From the NCBI RefSeq assembly GCF_037975245.1, contig NC_092569.1:11286501-11350500 (forward strand): a stretch of 64,000 nucleotides of DNA. Direction: 5' to 3'. Source of the stretch: Apostichopus japonicus. Taxonomy: Eukaryota > Echinodermata > Holothuroidea > Aspidochirotida > Stichopodidae. How positions within the stretch are numbered: the stretch's first letter is position 1; each line of letters starts with the position of its first letter. Made by a program: the position numbers and the translations under genes. This document shows, piece after piece, positions 37,321 to 51,500 of this stretch. The notes below the pieces were generated by a model. The model was not told the origin of the DNA. It saw only the letters and a program-made list of their open reading frames with translations, and searched no databases.

Positions 37321-37864
37321 CTCTAAGTGATCAAGTGTACCAAAGAAAAAAAAACCCCTTCTACAACGCGACAGAATCCGCATTCAATAAACGAAGTGTT
37401 GGTGAAATTAGGACATTGTGGGGAAATGCTTCTTGGATTGCTTCCAAGTCCGATATGAAAATATATAATCAAAGCAAAAATAATTTATCTCTTGTAAAGT
37501 TTAATAATCTTGTGAAGATCGTTTAAATCGTCTTCGAATTTGAGAAAGTATACTGGACCTTACAAAATGATCGCTCTTTTTTATTATTTAAAAATACTAC
37601 TATATCGGTCGTGATTTTACTTGGGTATATATATGTTCACAGTTACACAGAGCGTGTGTGATAGAATCAGCTGTCGCTTTTACAAATATCTACTTTTGTA
37701 AAAGATTATCATATTAATTTTTTTTTTAAAAGAGAGACAAAAGCTGTGGTGATATTAAGATGTTAGAAAACAAATGAATATCTCGTTCGCAGCTGTATCA
37801 GTTGTCTTTTGTTCCTCTCTTCTGCAGGACTGTCTTGAAAATACCTCTTATTAACCAAGTTTAC

Positions 37865-37945
37865 CCTTGAACTGAAAAGTAAAATAAAACGTGTAAATGT
37901 AAGCACATAACATAGAATTTGAACCAATATTGGCCGTCGCGTCAT
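37865..37945 (-). CDS. Candidate signal-peptide exon (gene A first exon?)
   Basis: Minus-strand ATG at 37943-37945 opens MTRRPILVQILCYVLTFTRF, followed by ILLFSSR and a GTAAAC donor. The basic start and hydrophobic core look like a signal peptide. The exon would be 81 nt, phase 0, exactly the length and phase of gene C exon 1, and phase 0 fits the gene A linker exon at 29637. The intron would be 8.2 kb. An upstream in-frame ATG exists. Unproven. Confidence 0.38.
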
Positions 37946-40900
37946 TTTGCATATTGAATGATGATATACTTCAGTAGCAGAATAACACTTATCCACGTCG
38001 GTAGAAATACACACAGATTAGTCTTTTCGTTCTTTCATTGAGTTAATTTTGAAGCTTGGATGTTTAATAGTCTTGCAGGATGAGAATTTTTGTCTGTATC
38101 AATTAATAGAATGATTTAGATATAACTTACAATATAGATCGATGTTATTACAGCCAGTGGAACTGTAATTAACTCTAATGATAAAATATATTCAGTAATA
38201 AGCGTCCATTAGTTATCTACAGTTTTAGGTTATTGGCAGTTTCATCGTACACGGATCCGCCAGTGTTGATGTGAAATGCGCATCACGAGAACAAACAGAA
38301 AATCATCATACGTGTTACTATACAGTATCCTATTTCAATGTCGGAATGTTACATATATATTGATCGGTAATTCAGGACAGGTGGAACGCACACATGGTTT
38401 TCGTGATGGTGGGTCTGTGTTACGCTTAGATCTAAATGTAAATGGAATAGATCTCTTAATTTTGAAGAGCACCTACAATTAAGGGTACGGCCTATAAAAG
38501 CGGATTCGACAGGTAATATGAATTGATGATGGTAAACGATAAGAGCTACGCTTGGGGGTACGTTTAAGGTACTAAGAAAATATGGTGTTTAAGGTTACAG
38601 GGCTATGGGTTGGGGTAAGTAATGAGGTAAAGGGTTGAAGAGAGAGGGGTAGATTGACCTAGGTAGAGCTATGTGAGGATTATGTTACACCCAAAGCCTG
38701 TTCACAATATTAGTCTTCCTATCCATTTAGTTCAAAATTCATATAACGTAGCTTGTATCACTTACCAGTAACTTACAAACCTGCCTTACATATCACAGTC
38801 GGCATCAAATATAAGGGTAGGTCTAGAATGAACAGTTGCACTGTTACAGAATAATATGGCTAGAAGATCATTACAAGAAGGAGCTATATCCTATTGCTTG
38901 ACAGCCAAACAGCGGAATATGAAAAGGGAACTTTTATACCGACACAACATGGATTATATTAAGAAAAAAGTCAGATATAGGGTGGTAAGGATCCCTTATG
39001 AAGTTTAATCAGGGTACATAGAGGTTAGATCCAGATTAAGGACGACAGTGCTGTCGAATTCAATACAAAACTGGAAATGAGTATCGATTTCTTGCGGCAT
39101 TGTAAAAGAACGTACCAGAGTAGGTCCATAATTCCCCTTCTGAGTTGGAGTTTTGTGCTTTGAAATATCTACGAGAGAACGAAACACATATGAAATTGCT
39201 GCACTGCCCTTGACCCAGCACTTCCCCTCATTCGACACCTTGCCTCTAGCGATGAGGCATAGACACTTTGGCAATCATTCAAATATTCATGAGGAAATCA
39301 TAGTACCAGTTGTGATTCGTTGATTCAATATGGAAGAACAAACCCTCAACGTTAAGTTTGAATTGTAAATGACAGATAATACTATCTTCTGTTTTAGCAC
39401 TCATTCAGCAAATTCAGAAACAACCTGCTAACAAGTGCATTCCAATTATCGTTAAACAGCAAAATTTGCCTCATTTTCAAACAAGAGAATGAAAACTTCA
39501 CTGGAATGTCTTTAAAACCGATATACTTGTACTATAAAAGCTCAGCCTTTTATACCATGTAAAGTGTACAAATGGTCGTTATATAGGCTAAACAGGAAAC
39601 AATTCGCCATTTGTGATTGAGATGTCATTGACAGAAAAAAGGTACGAAGAGACAACAACAAGTAAGCAAATATCAGGGACATAAATATTGATAACTCTAA
39701 GCCTTGAATAACATGTAGTTTCCCGTAATATCCTGTTTAGTGTAATAGAAGTGTAAATAGTGTAAATGGTAAATTTAATAACTTAAAGACGGAAGACTGA
39801 AAATCACTTCAGACCTTTATATTTCAAAATAACATAACTGTGGAGGTTTGGGTGTGTGGAGTAGGCGAGAGGTATGGGTGGACGTGTGTGTGTTCGCGCG
39901 AGAGTGTGTGGAGTATGCGAGGGGTAAGTGTGTGTGTGTGGGGGGGGGGGTGGTAGGTGGAGACAAAGGAAAGCGATATAAATAGAATAAACCCAACACT
40001 TTACGTTAAATGTTCAACTTGCTCAATGTTCAATTGCACAAACTTGTTATAGTTCTTTACAGAGCATATGTCAATGGAAACAATTTGTGCTATTTAAGTT
40101 AAGACCAAGAACAGAATTTTATTTTTTATTTCGTTATTTATGTGATTTCCCTTTTTAGCAATTCGGCGTTCTGGTTTCGATCAGACATACGCAACAAAGA
40201 AAGAGACAATGTAAAATGAAAAGACTTGAAGTAGATACAACTTGTAGAAGTTAGTTTAGATGAAAACTTGAATCCTTGAAATCACGCAGATATACATAGA
40301 AAATACCAAACAAATATGAGAAACAAAACAAAGTAAAACCGAAAGTTCATTAGTACTGCTATCTCTACAAAACTGACCGGTTACACCTCACACCTCACAT
40401 CTCACACAAGAAAAAAATGAGAAGAACAGGCAAAGTACTAACCTAAAATACTTTCTCAGATGCATAGGTGTTTAAACATTCGACCGTTAAAGCCGAAGCC
40501 AGGTAGAAAATATTACCTCAATAGATTTTTATACAGTATTTCGACTCGTCAGTCACGTCATACATTCGTAACGCTCAAATCGATTACCCAATCAGCGAGA
40601 CTTGCTCATCAATGTTCCAACGTTAAAAAAAACCTCCTTTATTATACACATTCATGCTGGCAAATATCTTTCTAAAGCATACATCAATTAATGTATGCCT
40701 AACTGTGATAATAAGATGCAAATCACTCATTACATATACATTAGGTAAGATTTCATCATACTGACACAACACTCTTTATTTGTATTACTTACATATTAAT
40801 ATATTCGAAACTATACAATAAATCAACTTCAAGTTGCCAGTTTCTTTCACAGTGTTCAAAGTCATCCGTATCGGCCCTCACATTTTAGCATGCTACAAAG

Positions 40901-42419
40901 CTTTCAAAAAGACTCTGTTAGAGTTTCCCCGATCCTCCAAATAAGTCCCTGTCATTGTGGATTATAAATAAACAATTAAAAATATCAGTGTGAATATGTA
41001 ATTTTAATAAAATGATAGGAATGGATGATCACTTGCTTTCTCTTGCTTATTTTGTATTATTTACGATAACCTTTAATGTAGAAATGTAAAGTGTGTTTTC
41101 ACAGACAAAATTAAAATGACCCTAAAAGTCCAAAGCACACACAAAATGTCTAATACAGATATTGTAACAATTTTAGGTACAAATAGTAGGTGAATACGGT
41201 ATTTATACTTCGTGAGATCATGCCTATTAATGAGTGGAATGGGTTAAAACGAACTGCAACCCCACCAGAATATTTAAATGAGATGGGGGGTGGGGGGTTC
41301 ATGGGGTGGTGTGGAAGGGCGGGGTGAGGATGGGTGTTGGGGAGGAGTACAGCTATGATATAGATGAGTGAGTGAGTTTGACTTCATGTATTTTTTTCAA
41401 TTTATCTTATAATTAGACTAACAATTCCATCTGGTTCCTCCACTTCTTCCTCATCCTCCACCCGAATACCGATTCGAAAACATGTTCAGGTGCGACCGTT
41501 AACTTCAAACTGATTTGATGAGTTTGATCGGTCGGAGTAAGGTCGTAACGGAGTTTTTCTTGCAGCTCATACATTTGCCAAACAAAAAGAAGAAAAGCAA
41601 GGTCAAAGTTGAAGGAAATAATTACTTTTTCGAAAAGTCATTTTGTGTTTTTCAAATTTGCTACGAGGAATCATGACATAACTTAAAATGGTACAGTTGC
41701 TTGGTACTTGTTATTAAAGCTAATTTGAATTCCTCTGAATGTATTTTTGCGTTCTCCAGAAGGTCAAGAACTATCTGAATTTCTGCAGGGGATTCGCCCC
41801 ACTCCTGTCTCACAGCCAATGGCAATGTACGCAGTCGGATATACCTGCTGTGCGTGTGATTTAAACAATATTAAAGAAATTGACGCTTTTGTTGGCTTTT
41901 GTTTTCAAAACTTTGCTCGAATATAGTCAACTAGTGTCTCCAAAAAGCTAGTTTGTTTTAATTTTCAACACCTGCAACCTTCAGAAAGTGTGGTATGTAC
42001 ACACAATCATAACCGTGTATTACCCTTCATCCAACTCCGCCAGACATATTATACATATGCGATATATCGTTTATAACATCTTCATTTACTTCCTCGTTTA
42101 AAATTATATCAGCCGCTTGAAGACTTGCGCATTGGAACCTTGTCACATCCAATCATGATACTCCATGACATTTCGTAGCTTCTACTTACATACATCCTAA
42201 CGGAAGACAATAAGGGACTTGTCAAGATGGGATGGTCCACTAGTCATAAACGTCATGTAATACGATAAAGTCCATTAAAAGTTTCAACAAGCGTCTTCGG
42301 TACTTATTTTTTTGAGAATTTCCGCATTTGAAGTGAAACTGCCAACCGTCCTTGATAGTAACCGTAGTCATTCCTGAGGATAATCTCAGTTATCATTCGT
42401 AAAGCACAGGGCTCGCAAG
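37946..42419. other. Divergent intergenic region between genes A and C
   Basis: No supported gene. Contains GT/G-rich simple sequence at 39840-39960 and a G-rich tract at 41283-41348. No clear TATA box within 100 bp of the gene C ATG. Open frames at 38276, 39005 and 40460 have no recognisable domain. Confidence 0.45.
41283..41348 (+). repeat. G-rich tract about 1.1 kb upstream of gene C
   Basis: Many runs of three or more G in 66 bp (GGGGGGTGGGGGG and similar), quadruplex-capable by pattern. No known role. Confidence 0.7.
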
Positions 42420-42500
42420 ATGGGGAACCAAAGAAGAGAACTTTTCTGCTTCAACTTTTTCACATTGTTGATAGGATGGAATGTCCTTGCATTAATAACG
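42420..42500 (+). CDS. Gene C exon 1, signal peptide
   Basis: Begins MGNQRRELFCFNFFTLLIGW and ends NVLALIT before GTAAGT. Charged start, hydrophobic core. 81 nt, phase 0. Confidence 0.85.
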
Positions 42501-45500
42501 GTAAGTTTCTGAAACTTTCTATGGTCTGGTTGGGTGAAACGTCTTTAAGCTGAGGACTGCAGCTACAGACAAAGATTTAACATCTTCGTTATTTTTTTCG
42601 CATCTAAGATCATTTTTGGTCTTCCTTTTAAACTGAAGATAACACTGTGTATTTATTATCACTACAACGTTTGTACGCCAAGTTGTATTTACAATAACTG
42701 ATACCGAAATACAGTTTACAATTTTTAGTGACGTTATTCAATAATTGCACGATATGTTTTCGAATTTTTTACATCTCAGCGTTTCAATATTCCAAAGAAA
42801 AATTTAGAAATAGAAACAGTCTTGTTTTAATAGGTGATGTAGTTTAAACATCAGTAAAGTGAAATAGCTATTTTACGAAACACTCCGATATAGGCTGCAC
42901 TTCTATTTTCTTTTAACAAGTTAAAAAAGCAAAATCAGTTGTGGTCTTTACTCAACCTGCTCTCAAAAAGAGAGTAAAACCTTTAAACTGCAATGCAAAT
43001 GCTATTTATAAGACTTTCTTAATCTATTAAGAAGTGTTATATCTTCACAAGTTGCAACTTAGTTTGATAAATTTCGTGTCTAGCAAATAGAAGAAGGAAC
43101 AAATGCGCAAGGACTAGTTAAAACCTATTTTGTTGAAGATTTTTAGTCTTTTTTAAACCATTTAACCAAGCTCGATATACACAATTATTACTTCGTGTAA
43201 TATTCAGTTTTCAATATCTTCCATTATAAGAAATGTAGCTTGCTCAGCAAACGTACATTTTAAAAGTTTGAACATAAACATGATCTATAAAATGTACTAA
43301 ATCATGATATTCATCATCAAAAGTTGCGCACTCTGTCGACTGATGATTTCCTTTGGCAGTGAAGACTTTTTCAGCTATGATAACCCAAGCTTGTCAGTTT
43401 GAAATATACTTAGATGATTAAGACTCAATTATTCAGTTTGAGAATGTCGATGTAAGGAACTAGATTGAAGACTATATATAACAGCGTTCCTATTTAATAT
43501 CCTGTGAATTGTTTCTTTCGTGCACTTCACAAAATTATTTCGTGAAACTCATTTGTCAGAGTAAACTGGTTTAAATCTTTCTTCATCCAATAAACAAAAG
43601 TATTTTCTGTTTTCTTCTCAATTTAAATATTGATAAGCTTGGACGGAAGCATTGTAAATCCAAAATCGATTGGTTTTTGAACTGCAAATGCAATGTCTAT
43701 TTCATATTTACGGTGAGATCAACTTGACACGGTGTAACCGTCGCTATTTTTGAGACAGTCTGCTTCTACGACATTATTAACAAACGTATTCACAAAAGGT
43801 AGTGTTTTTTTTTTATAATTTACGCTTAATGTACCATGCATACGTACTCACTAGATATTATTCTGGGTTTTATTCGTGATACCTTCATGGTTTTCAATCA
43901 ATGCAGATTGTCTACCGCAGATTATGAATGAACTTACACTCGAATACCGTTCTAAAGAAGTCAAAGTATAGTTTTTACTGGGATAAAGAGATCTCAAGAA
44001 AAATAGGTTTTAACTGAAGCGAAAGAACCGCAAATGATTTTTTTTTATACAGTCTGCTTCTACGAAATGTTTAACAAACGTATTCACAAAAGATATTGTG
44101 TTTTTTTTTCTATAATTTACGCTTAATGTATCATGCATGCGTACTCAATAGATATTATCCTGGGTTTTATTCGTGATAGCTTCATGGTTTCAATCAATGC
44201 AGATTGTCTACCGCAGATTATGAATGAACTTACTCTAGAAAACCATTAGAAGAAGTCAAAGTATAGTTTTCACTGGGATAAAGAGATCTCAAGAAAATAT
44301 AGGTTAAAACTGAAGCGCAAGAACCGCAAATGATTTTTTTTTGGGATACAGTCTGCTTCTACGACATTTTTAACAAACGTATTAGTTGGTTTCACGAATA
44401 TGGTGGCTAAAGGATGTACTCCAGTTCTGCTTTTGGATTCACCTTATTAAATAGAAGAAGTGAATACACATGAGTGAGTGGTCTTTATTAACGGGTTTCT
44501 ATTTTTAACACTTTCATTAAAACAATAAAAATATGTGTTCATTAAATAATGAACATGAGTTCATATTAGTGTGAAGGAAATTATAAGGAACGATCATAGT
44601 TTGGTTTCAGTGTGATTTCGAAGCAGCATCATGTGAAAGGAACCTTAGTCGCAAAATTATATATAGACGGGATCTAAAATAAGAAAAGGCAACAGCCCTT
44701 GTTACAGGTGTATGCCTACTGCTTTGATTTAACCGAATATATTTTTCTCGTGTAAAATAAAGAACCAAAAATGTGTTAAATTGTAAGGAATAACGGTAAT
44801 GATCAACATTTTTACAAATTGATTGATAAATTTAAATTATCATTTTTAACAACGATATTTCCTTTGTTATATTTAGTGTAACCTTTGTAATAACATTTTG
44901 CGTTGTTAGAAAAGGTGTGGTATTATCATATCCTAACACCTTAAACTCCATGTGGGCCATGTGTCAAGGGTCTCGCGCTTTAAAAAATAACCGGCAACGT
45001 TGAAGCCGAATTTAACCATTTTATGATAAAGCTAGAAATCCAATGCAGATGAAGGAAACTGTCGAATTAATGCATTAAACACCAAGTTCATTCATATTAT
45101 ACTTTACTTTTTTCATAATAATATTTTTAACGATTCAAATTGATCACGCAGACATTTTCATGTAATGCTAGTATTCTTATTAAAAAACGCACAAGTTTTC
45201 TGGTTTAACAAAATGATATAGCTGACAATCTGCAAAGCTTTGCAGGCTTTCAGTTATGCTATGACAAAAATCTGTGGTTAAAATACCAAATATCAGCATT
45301 ATCTTTTACCTCGGCCTTTTTGGTTACCAATTCACTTACACATCCTTGTGTTTAACCCAAAGGGATCCCCGTAATCGCATGTACAGAAAAGACTCGTATG
45401 GTCACAGAGAAATTACCTTGCAGTATAGTTGGCGTATGTATGTTACCGTGCACATCAAATGCATGTCGAATAAATATCATAGCATTGTGTTCTAAGAACT

Positions 45501-48500
45501 TTTCAATTACATGGGAACGGAAGCTTGTTGTAAACGTGATGGTAACATTTAGGGGTTATCTTCCAGTATATGTTTCTTGTAGATTTATACAGATTTTCTT
45601 TTTAATTGATTTAACAGATTTTTAACGTAAAGCTACACATCAGGGGCCACTGACCCGAATTGTGAACTTTACAAATACATGGTTAACGCATAAGTTTATG
45701 ATAATGTGATGATTACATGTTGAGGTTCACTCCATTGCAATTTATGTATATTTTAATAATTTACCGCTCTGTTCTGGACATACCAAACACATTTTTAATG
45801 TTACTTAAAGTTACATACGAGTAGCCAATGAGTTCACATTATCGGTATAACTTCATTTCATTCTCGCAGAAAATATCGCAATTTGGTGAATAATGAAAAT
45901 ATTAAGACATTAGATTTAACAAATATAAAATAATCAATGTGTACATATACTTGCCAGAGCGATATTTCTCTATACAAAGGAATTGTCCAAGCGGCTAAGC
46001 GTAGATTCCGTTCACACGAACCAGTATTTCAATTTTATATCCAGATACCAGACAAAGGTACCGAGTTAAATGCATGCGATCTAATGAAATTCATTTCAGA
46101 CTTTTCCAGAACATAAGGATTGAGCATATGTTTTTAATTCCTACAAAGTTTTTGTTCACTGCTTTGATGTTTTTTTAAAACATCGGTAAAAATAGAATAT
46201 CCTGCCAAGAAAGTCTATTTAATTTTATTACGTTTTCCTGTCGAACGTTATTGACACTGATCGCTTCTCGGCCTTTTGGCTAAGATCTTGTCTAGTATCT
46301 GTTCCCTTTCGAGGGGAATCGTGATACACCTGACGATGATCACACAGTCACATTCACAGGCTCGATGCAAGGGGACTGGGATTCAGAGCGGAACAGTCTT
46401 TCGGTTGTTTGGTTTTCTTGCCCAGGTTTTTTCCTGGATGACTTTGTTTTTAAAGTATTGACACTTCGCCTCATTTATTTGGAAGACTGCAGTGAGAAAC
46501 TGCACTGGCAACTTCCAGGCAGAATTAAATGTTGCTTGCGAAAACAATGAAATGATAACAAAATGAGTGAGAGCAAATATGAACCATAGCTGTAATTTTC
46601 ATCTCGCATCACGGCGGATATTTTCGTGTAAGCTTTGCATTGTACATTATCAATTCGAGTCGAGAATAGAAAAAATAGTATTATCTTTAGAGAGAGAATG
46701 TGCTGGTCAAACTTATCGAATTTGTCCTACAAAAAGAAAAATTATATACCGACAAGGAAATAGAGAGAGACGAAAAGGGTTTTGACAGTTGTTGTTATTC
46801 TGAGGATATCTGAATCTGATAAAGTGAAAAACATATGGACGACCGGACACTTTGAGTAAACATGCTTTGTTTTTAAAGAACATCCCCCCATCCCTCCCTC
46901 TTGAAAAATATCCTTTGTTTCAGAAAATATTTTAACTCCGACCTGCTATACGTTAGTTGTTTCCCCCGTGAGTACTATTGTTTTGTTTAGATTAGGTATT
47001 TGGAATTTGCGATAAATGCAGTTATAATTACAATTTTACGCACTATATCACTGAAAGTTCTTCACAGAAATAATGCTGTAATATTCATATTTACGAGGTT
47101 ATAAAGATCAGTCTATACGTTTCTTGTCTTACACTCAGGCTTCCGCTGACGTCCCAGATCAATCATCGAGTAAGTTACTTTTTAATGTTGACCATAAGTA
47201 AAATTTCTTACACTTTAGCTTAAAAACATTCACAAACCATTTACAATTCCAGGCGATAATATTCATATTTGAATTAATCTACACGTTTGTTCATTAATGA
47301 AGATTCTTCCGTAAGGATACAGTTAGTATAAGAAAATAAACACAAACTTGTTATAAAATTGAATACAAATTGTTGAGAGAGGAGGGAGGAGGGAGGAGGG
47401 AGGAGGGAGGAGGGAGGAGGGAGGAGGGAGGAGGGAGGAGGGAGGAGGGAGGAGGGAGGAGGGAGGAGGGAGAGAGAAATAAAATTCATTGACAGATACT
47501 ACCTATCTCGATCGTTTTAAATGTTGTTAAGATGATGCGATTGGCTCTGAATAATCGGCGTGTATGCAAACCGGGCAGCGAATTTTGTTTCCCAAACAGG
47601 TTTGGAATTGTGTGTAAATAGTTGCTCATGATTGGTCGGAAAAGTTACGTCATCACCGTAAAAACCTTTACTCTGAGTTAACAAAAATGTCTGCATTCAT
47701 TCGTTGCAAAGATACACCCGTTGAAAATTAACCGCTTTTCGTATCTTTGAAATTAGTTTAGACATATTTAGCATACTAGTTTGTTATGATTGTATGATCA
47801 ACTATCGATGTTTGATCGAAGTTTTCTGTGTTAACATCGCATAGTGAAAGATTCGTACACCAAAGATATGCTGTAGGCCTATATGTATTAATACTGTGTA
47901 CGCAGTGCAGTGACGGAAATGTATCATTCCTGCAGACTATACTGTTTTGCGTGTATTCATTCAAGACTAATGAATTCGCGTCGTGAAGTTGATTTTAGCG
48001 TACCCATTCCACAAAACGAATTCCAATTTCAATTAAACGGCTCGCAAATCTTAGAAAACGTAACCACGAACCCAATGGAATGAAACGAATGTATCATAAG
48101 AAAGGTCAATAATTGATACAAGCATTATAAGTAAAGTTAGGGCGTTTGAAGGGAAACCCCGTAACTAGACCTTATTAAGTGTCAGTGTGTTATTCAGTGT
48201 TTGTCTTCGAGCTTCCAAGCGATGGTCATAATTGGTGCTGACGTAACGAGCAGTTTTGGCTGAAAACTCTGTAATTGCAAACCTGTTAGTGGAAAAATAT
48301 TCCATGTATTGATCATGATGGTTGCACTTTTTACAACAACAACAAAGATAAAGTTAATGCTGCTGTCATCCATTATTTTCTGTTATAGGTTCATCTTACT
48401 TTCTATTTCAATCAACCGAGTACCCGAAGGATTGCCAAGAGATCCTCAGAGCATGTTCAAATACCAAAAATGCATCTGGTGTTTACACAATCAAACCAGC

Positions 48501-51500
48501 TGGTTTCCCAGAGCCGTTCGAAGTGTACTGTGATAACAACTTAGGCAGTGATGGATGGACGGTAAGTTTTTTTTTACAAACATTCAAAATATAATACTGG
48601 ACCAGTCAATAAAACAGACAAACGGAATACTCAAATCAAATAGGAACTTTAAAATTGAAATTCTGTTTGGCAAACCTCTTCGAACAATAGGAGACCGAAA
48701 TTTGTGATTCATAAAGTAGCATTAAAATCTCATACCAACGTATAGAAAATTATGTTAATAAGTCACGCCATGTTTTTCAAATAATACGAGAGAAATGTTC
48801 AAGTTTCCTACTTACTTCGATTTTATGCAGCTGAAATGAAATATTGTCAAGAGTGACGTAGTGTGGACGACTGGAATCAACTTTCTTTAATCCTTTAAAT
48901 ATCATTCATTCAGGGTACCTTACATTAGTTTGAATAATATCAACCACAGTTTGAGAAATACTATATAAGGTTTGCTAGAATTGATCAACAAGGCCAAACG
49001 TTCTGGCATGACTTTGGGGGATAAAAGATGTTTATGAGGAATAATGTGGAAAATTAGACATACCTTCATTGTGTTTTATTACGACAGGTAATACAGCGAC
49101 GTACGAATGGATTTATCAATTTTAATCGGAATTGGGACGATTACAAGCACGGCTTTGGATTTCTGGGAAGTGAATTTTGGTTAGGAAATGAACAAACTGC
49201 TTACCTAACAAATCAAAAGAAGTATCAACTTCGTATGGACTTTACGAATGCTGTAGGGCACTCGTATCACGTGACCTTCGACGATTTTCGTATCGCTGAT
49301 GAATGGAGCCAATATTCTATTCAAAGTCTTGGAGACGAAGGTGGCAATGCAGGTAAAGGTCCATCTCAACGAAAATGGATTTTCAATCTTATTTCATGTT
49401 TTCATTAGAACTATGTTAAAGAAGACAATGTAGGTACGTGCAACGTTTCTCTCTAATTGTTCAAGGTTTCTTTAGAGTTTCTAGTAGAATATATTCAAAC
49501 ATATATTTATCATCCAAAAAGAAAAAAAAGCACAGCACCACAATTTGAATAGAACTATTAACCTTAACGTAATAATAGAATTTAACAATTTCCTTGTCGT
49601 TGTCAAGAAGTATTGCTTACCATAACTTTAATACGGGTTAATCTTTTCACATCCCCCCCACTGTCTGTACTGTAGGTGATAAAGGGTTTATTGGCAGCGA
49701 TTACGACATTTTTGTTTGGACCATTTAATAATTCAATGCGTCACACCACCAAGTCAAGTTTAAGATAATTTTTCTTTTACCTTCATCCAGGTCCATTTAT
49801 TGAGTGGTGTCCATCTAATACGAGGTTTGCTAACAGTACATGTGAGAGACGTTGTACCGAACCAAATACGTGTATCCCTTCAGCATCTATGGAATCAGGC
49901 AGATGTATCTGTCCAGACGGTTATATGATACAAGGAGAGGACTGCATACCTTATAGTCAGTGTGGATGCTTTGTACAAGAAAAGGGAAGTGTGCTTAATG
50001 TAAGTCAATGGATCAGTGAGAAGTTTTTTTTTTTTTTTCATTGAAGCTGCTCCAAAGATATATGCTGATTTTGTATACTTCTTCCATAAGCTAATAATGG
50101 TATGGAAGATTTTGCAGCACTAGTCAATTCCTCATTTCCACATGCTGTATTACTTATATTTACGATGTTCCTTCTTCGCTAAATCTTTCAGGTTACTGTT
50201 TGCATATATTATTCTATGAACTATTAATGAATATTACTTGAAAAAAAAACTGGTCATGGCAATTTGACTTAAATTCATTAGTAACAAGTGATTCAGCAAA
50301 TTAGTTTTTGATAAACTGAAATTGTTAAAGTATATTTTCCACGACAGGACGGTGAATCATTTGTCAATTCTGACTGTACTTCCCGTGTAAACTGCAGCGA
50401 TAATCGGCTGATTCATGAAGATGACTACCAGTGTAGTGACGATGCAACGTGCCAGGAGAGAGACGGCGTGCAAAGATGCATTTGCAACGATAGATTTGAA
50501 GGAGATGGGATAACATGTATTCGGAAAGAACCCCGGAAGGATTGCTACGAGATATACAATACAGGGATCCATATCGACGGGGTTTATACCATCTATCCTT
50601 CTGGCTGGGAGGAATCTGGCTTCCAAGTCTACTGTGAGATGTCAACAGACGGAGGAGGATGGACGGTAAGTCTTCACATTTCACAAAAGAGTGATAACTT
50701 CTAACCGCCTTGATCGAGTTGAACGCGGCCCACGGGCAGTACAGGTTTGAATATAAAAAGGCACTACGAAGCTTCTTCTCGATTAAGCAGGATAATTTTG
50801 TTGATATATCAATTCGATTGTGCATCACTATGTCTGACGTTGAATATCTATTGAACTTCACACTCACCGGAAAGATGATTTCACATAACGAATTTGAGAG
50901 TTTTGTTTTGCTGAGTGTGTTTACTGAGCGAGAGATGTCCAATGCACTAACGATGTTTTATCGCTACTAGCTCTCAGTAGCGTTAGCCTTGTGTCGTCTT
51001 ACAAGAAACAGCTTCTAGACACAAATATCAGTATCTAAACATAACAGTACTGGCTGACCTAGCTTTCTTCGCGAGAGAAACATGATCAATGGTCTGAGAC
51101 AATTTTAAGAGCAACACTCTGTGGCAGAAATTGTTTGCTGGCGATAAACATCTCGAGAACTTTCTCATAAAAATAATTACATTCTCATTCATTTGCGCCA
51201 TTTCAGATATGTGGCGATGCATGAATTTACCTTTTTTTTTCTTTTGTACAGTATTATACGATTTCCTTATCGTTACTACGTATTTACAACACATGTGTTA
51301 CGTTTAAAACGGGTTGCGAACCAAATTCCTTGAAATGTGTGAAAGCGTTGTCATCCATCGGGTTTTGGAAAAAAAAATCTGCTGAGCACTAGGTAGATAT
51401 AATAAATAATATATCAGATAAAAATTTACGAGGAAACAATAACAAAAACAGCATTGGAACGATATTTAACTTTATATCATATTTATACCATTACATATTT

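Noticed and set aside
38120-38200. Hydrophobic minus-strand stretch ending in GTAAGT, considered as a gene A signal exon
   Set aside because: No in-frame ATG and an upstream stop; the candidate at 37865-37945 fits better.
39116-39170. Short minus-strand stretch between CTCGTAG and GTACGT, considered as an exon
   Set aside because: Only about 18 codons, no domain, weak donor.
47274-47489. Proline/serine-rich minus-strand open frame
   Set aside because: Pure translation of the GGGAGGA minisatellite.
50364-50942. 192-codon minus-strand open frame, longest in the window
   Set aside because: Antisense to gene C exon 6 and its intron, which carry clear domain and splice evidence on the plus strand.
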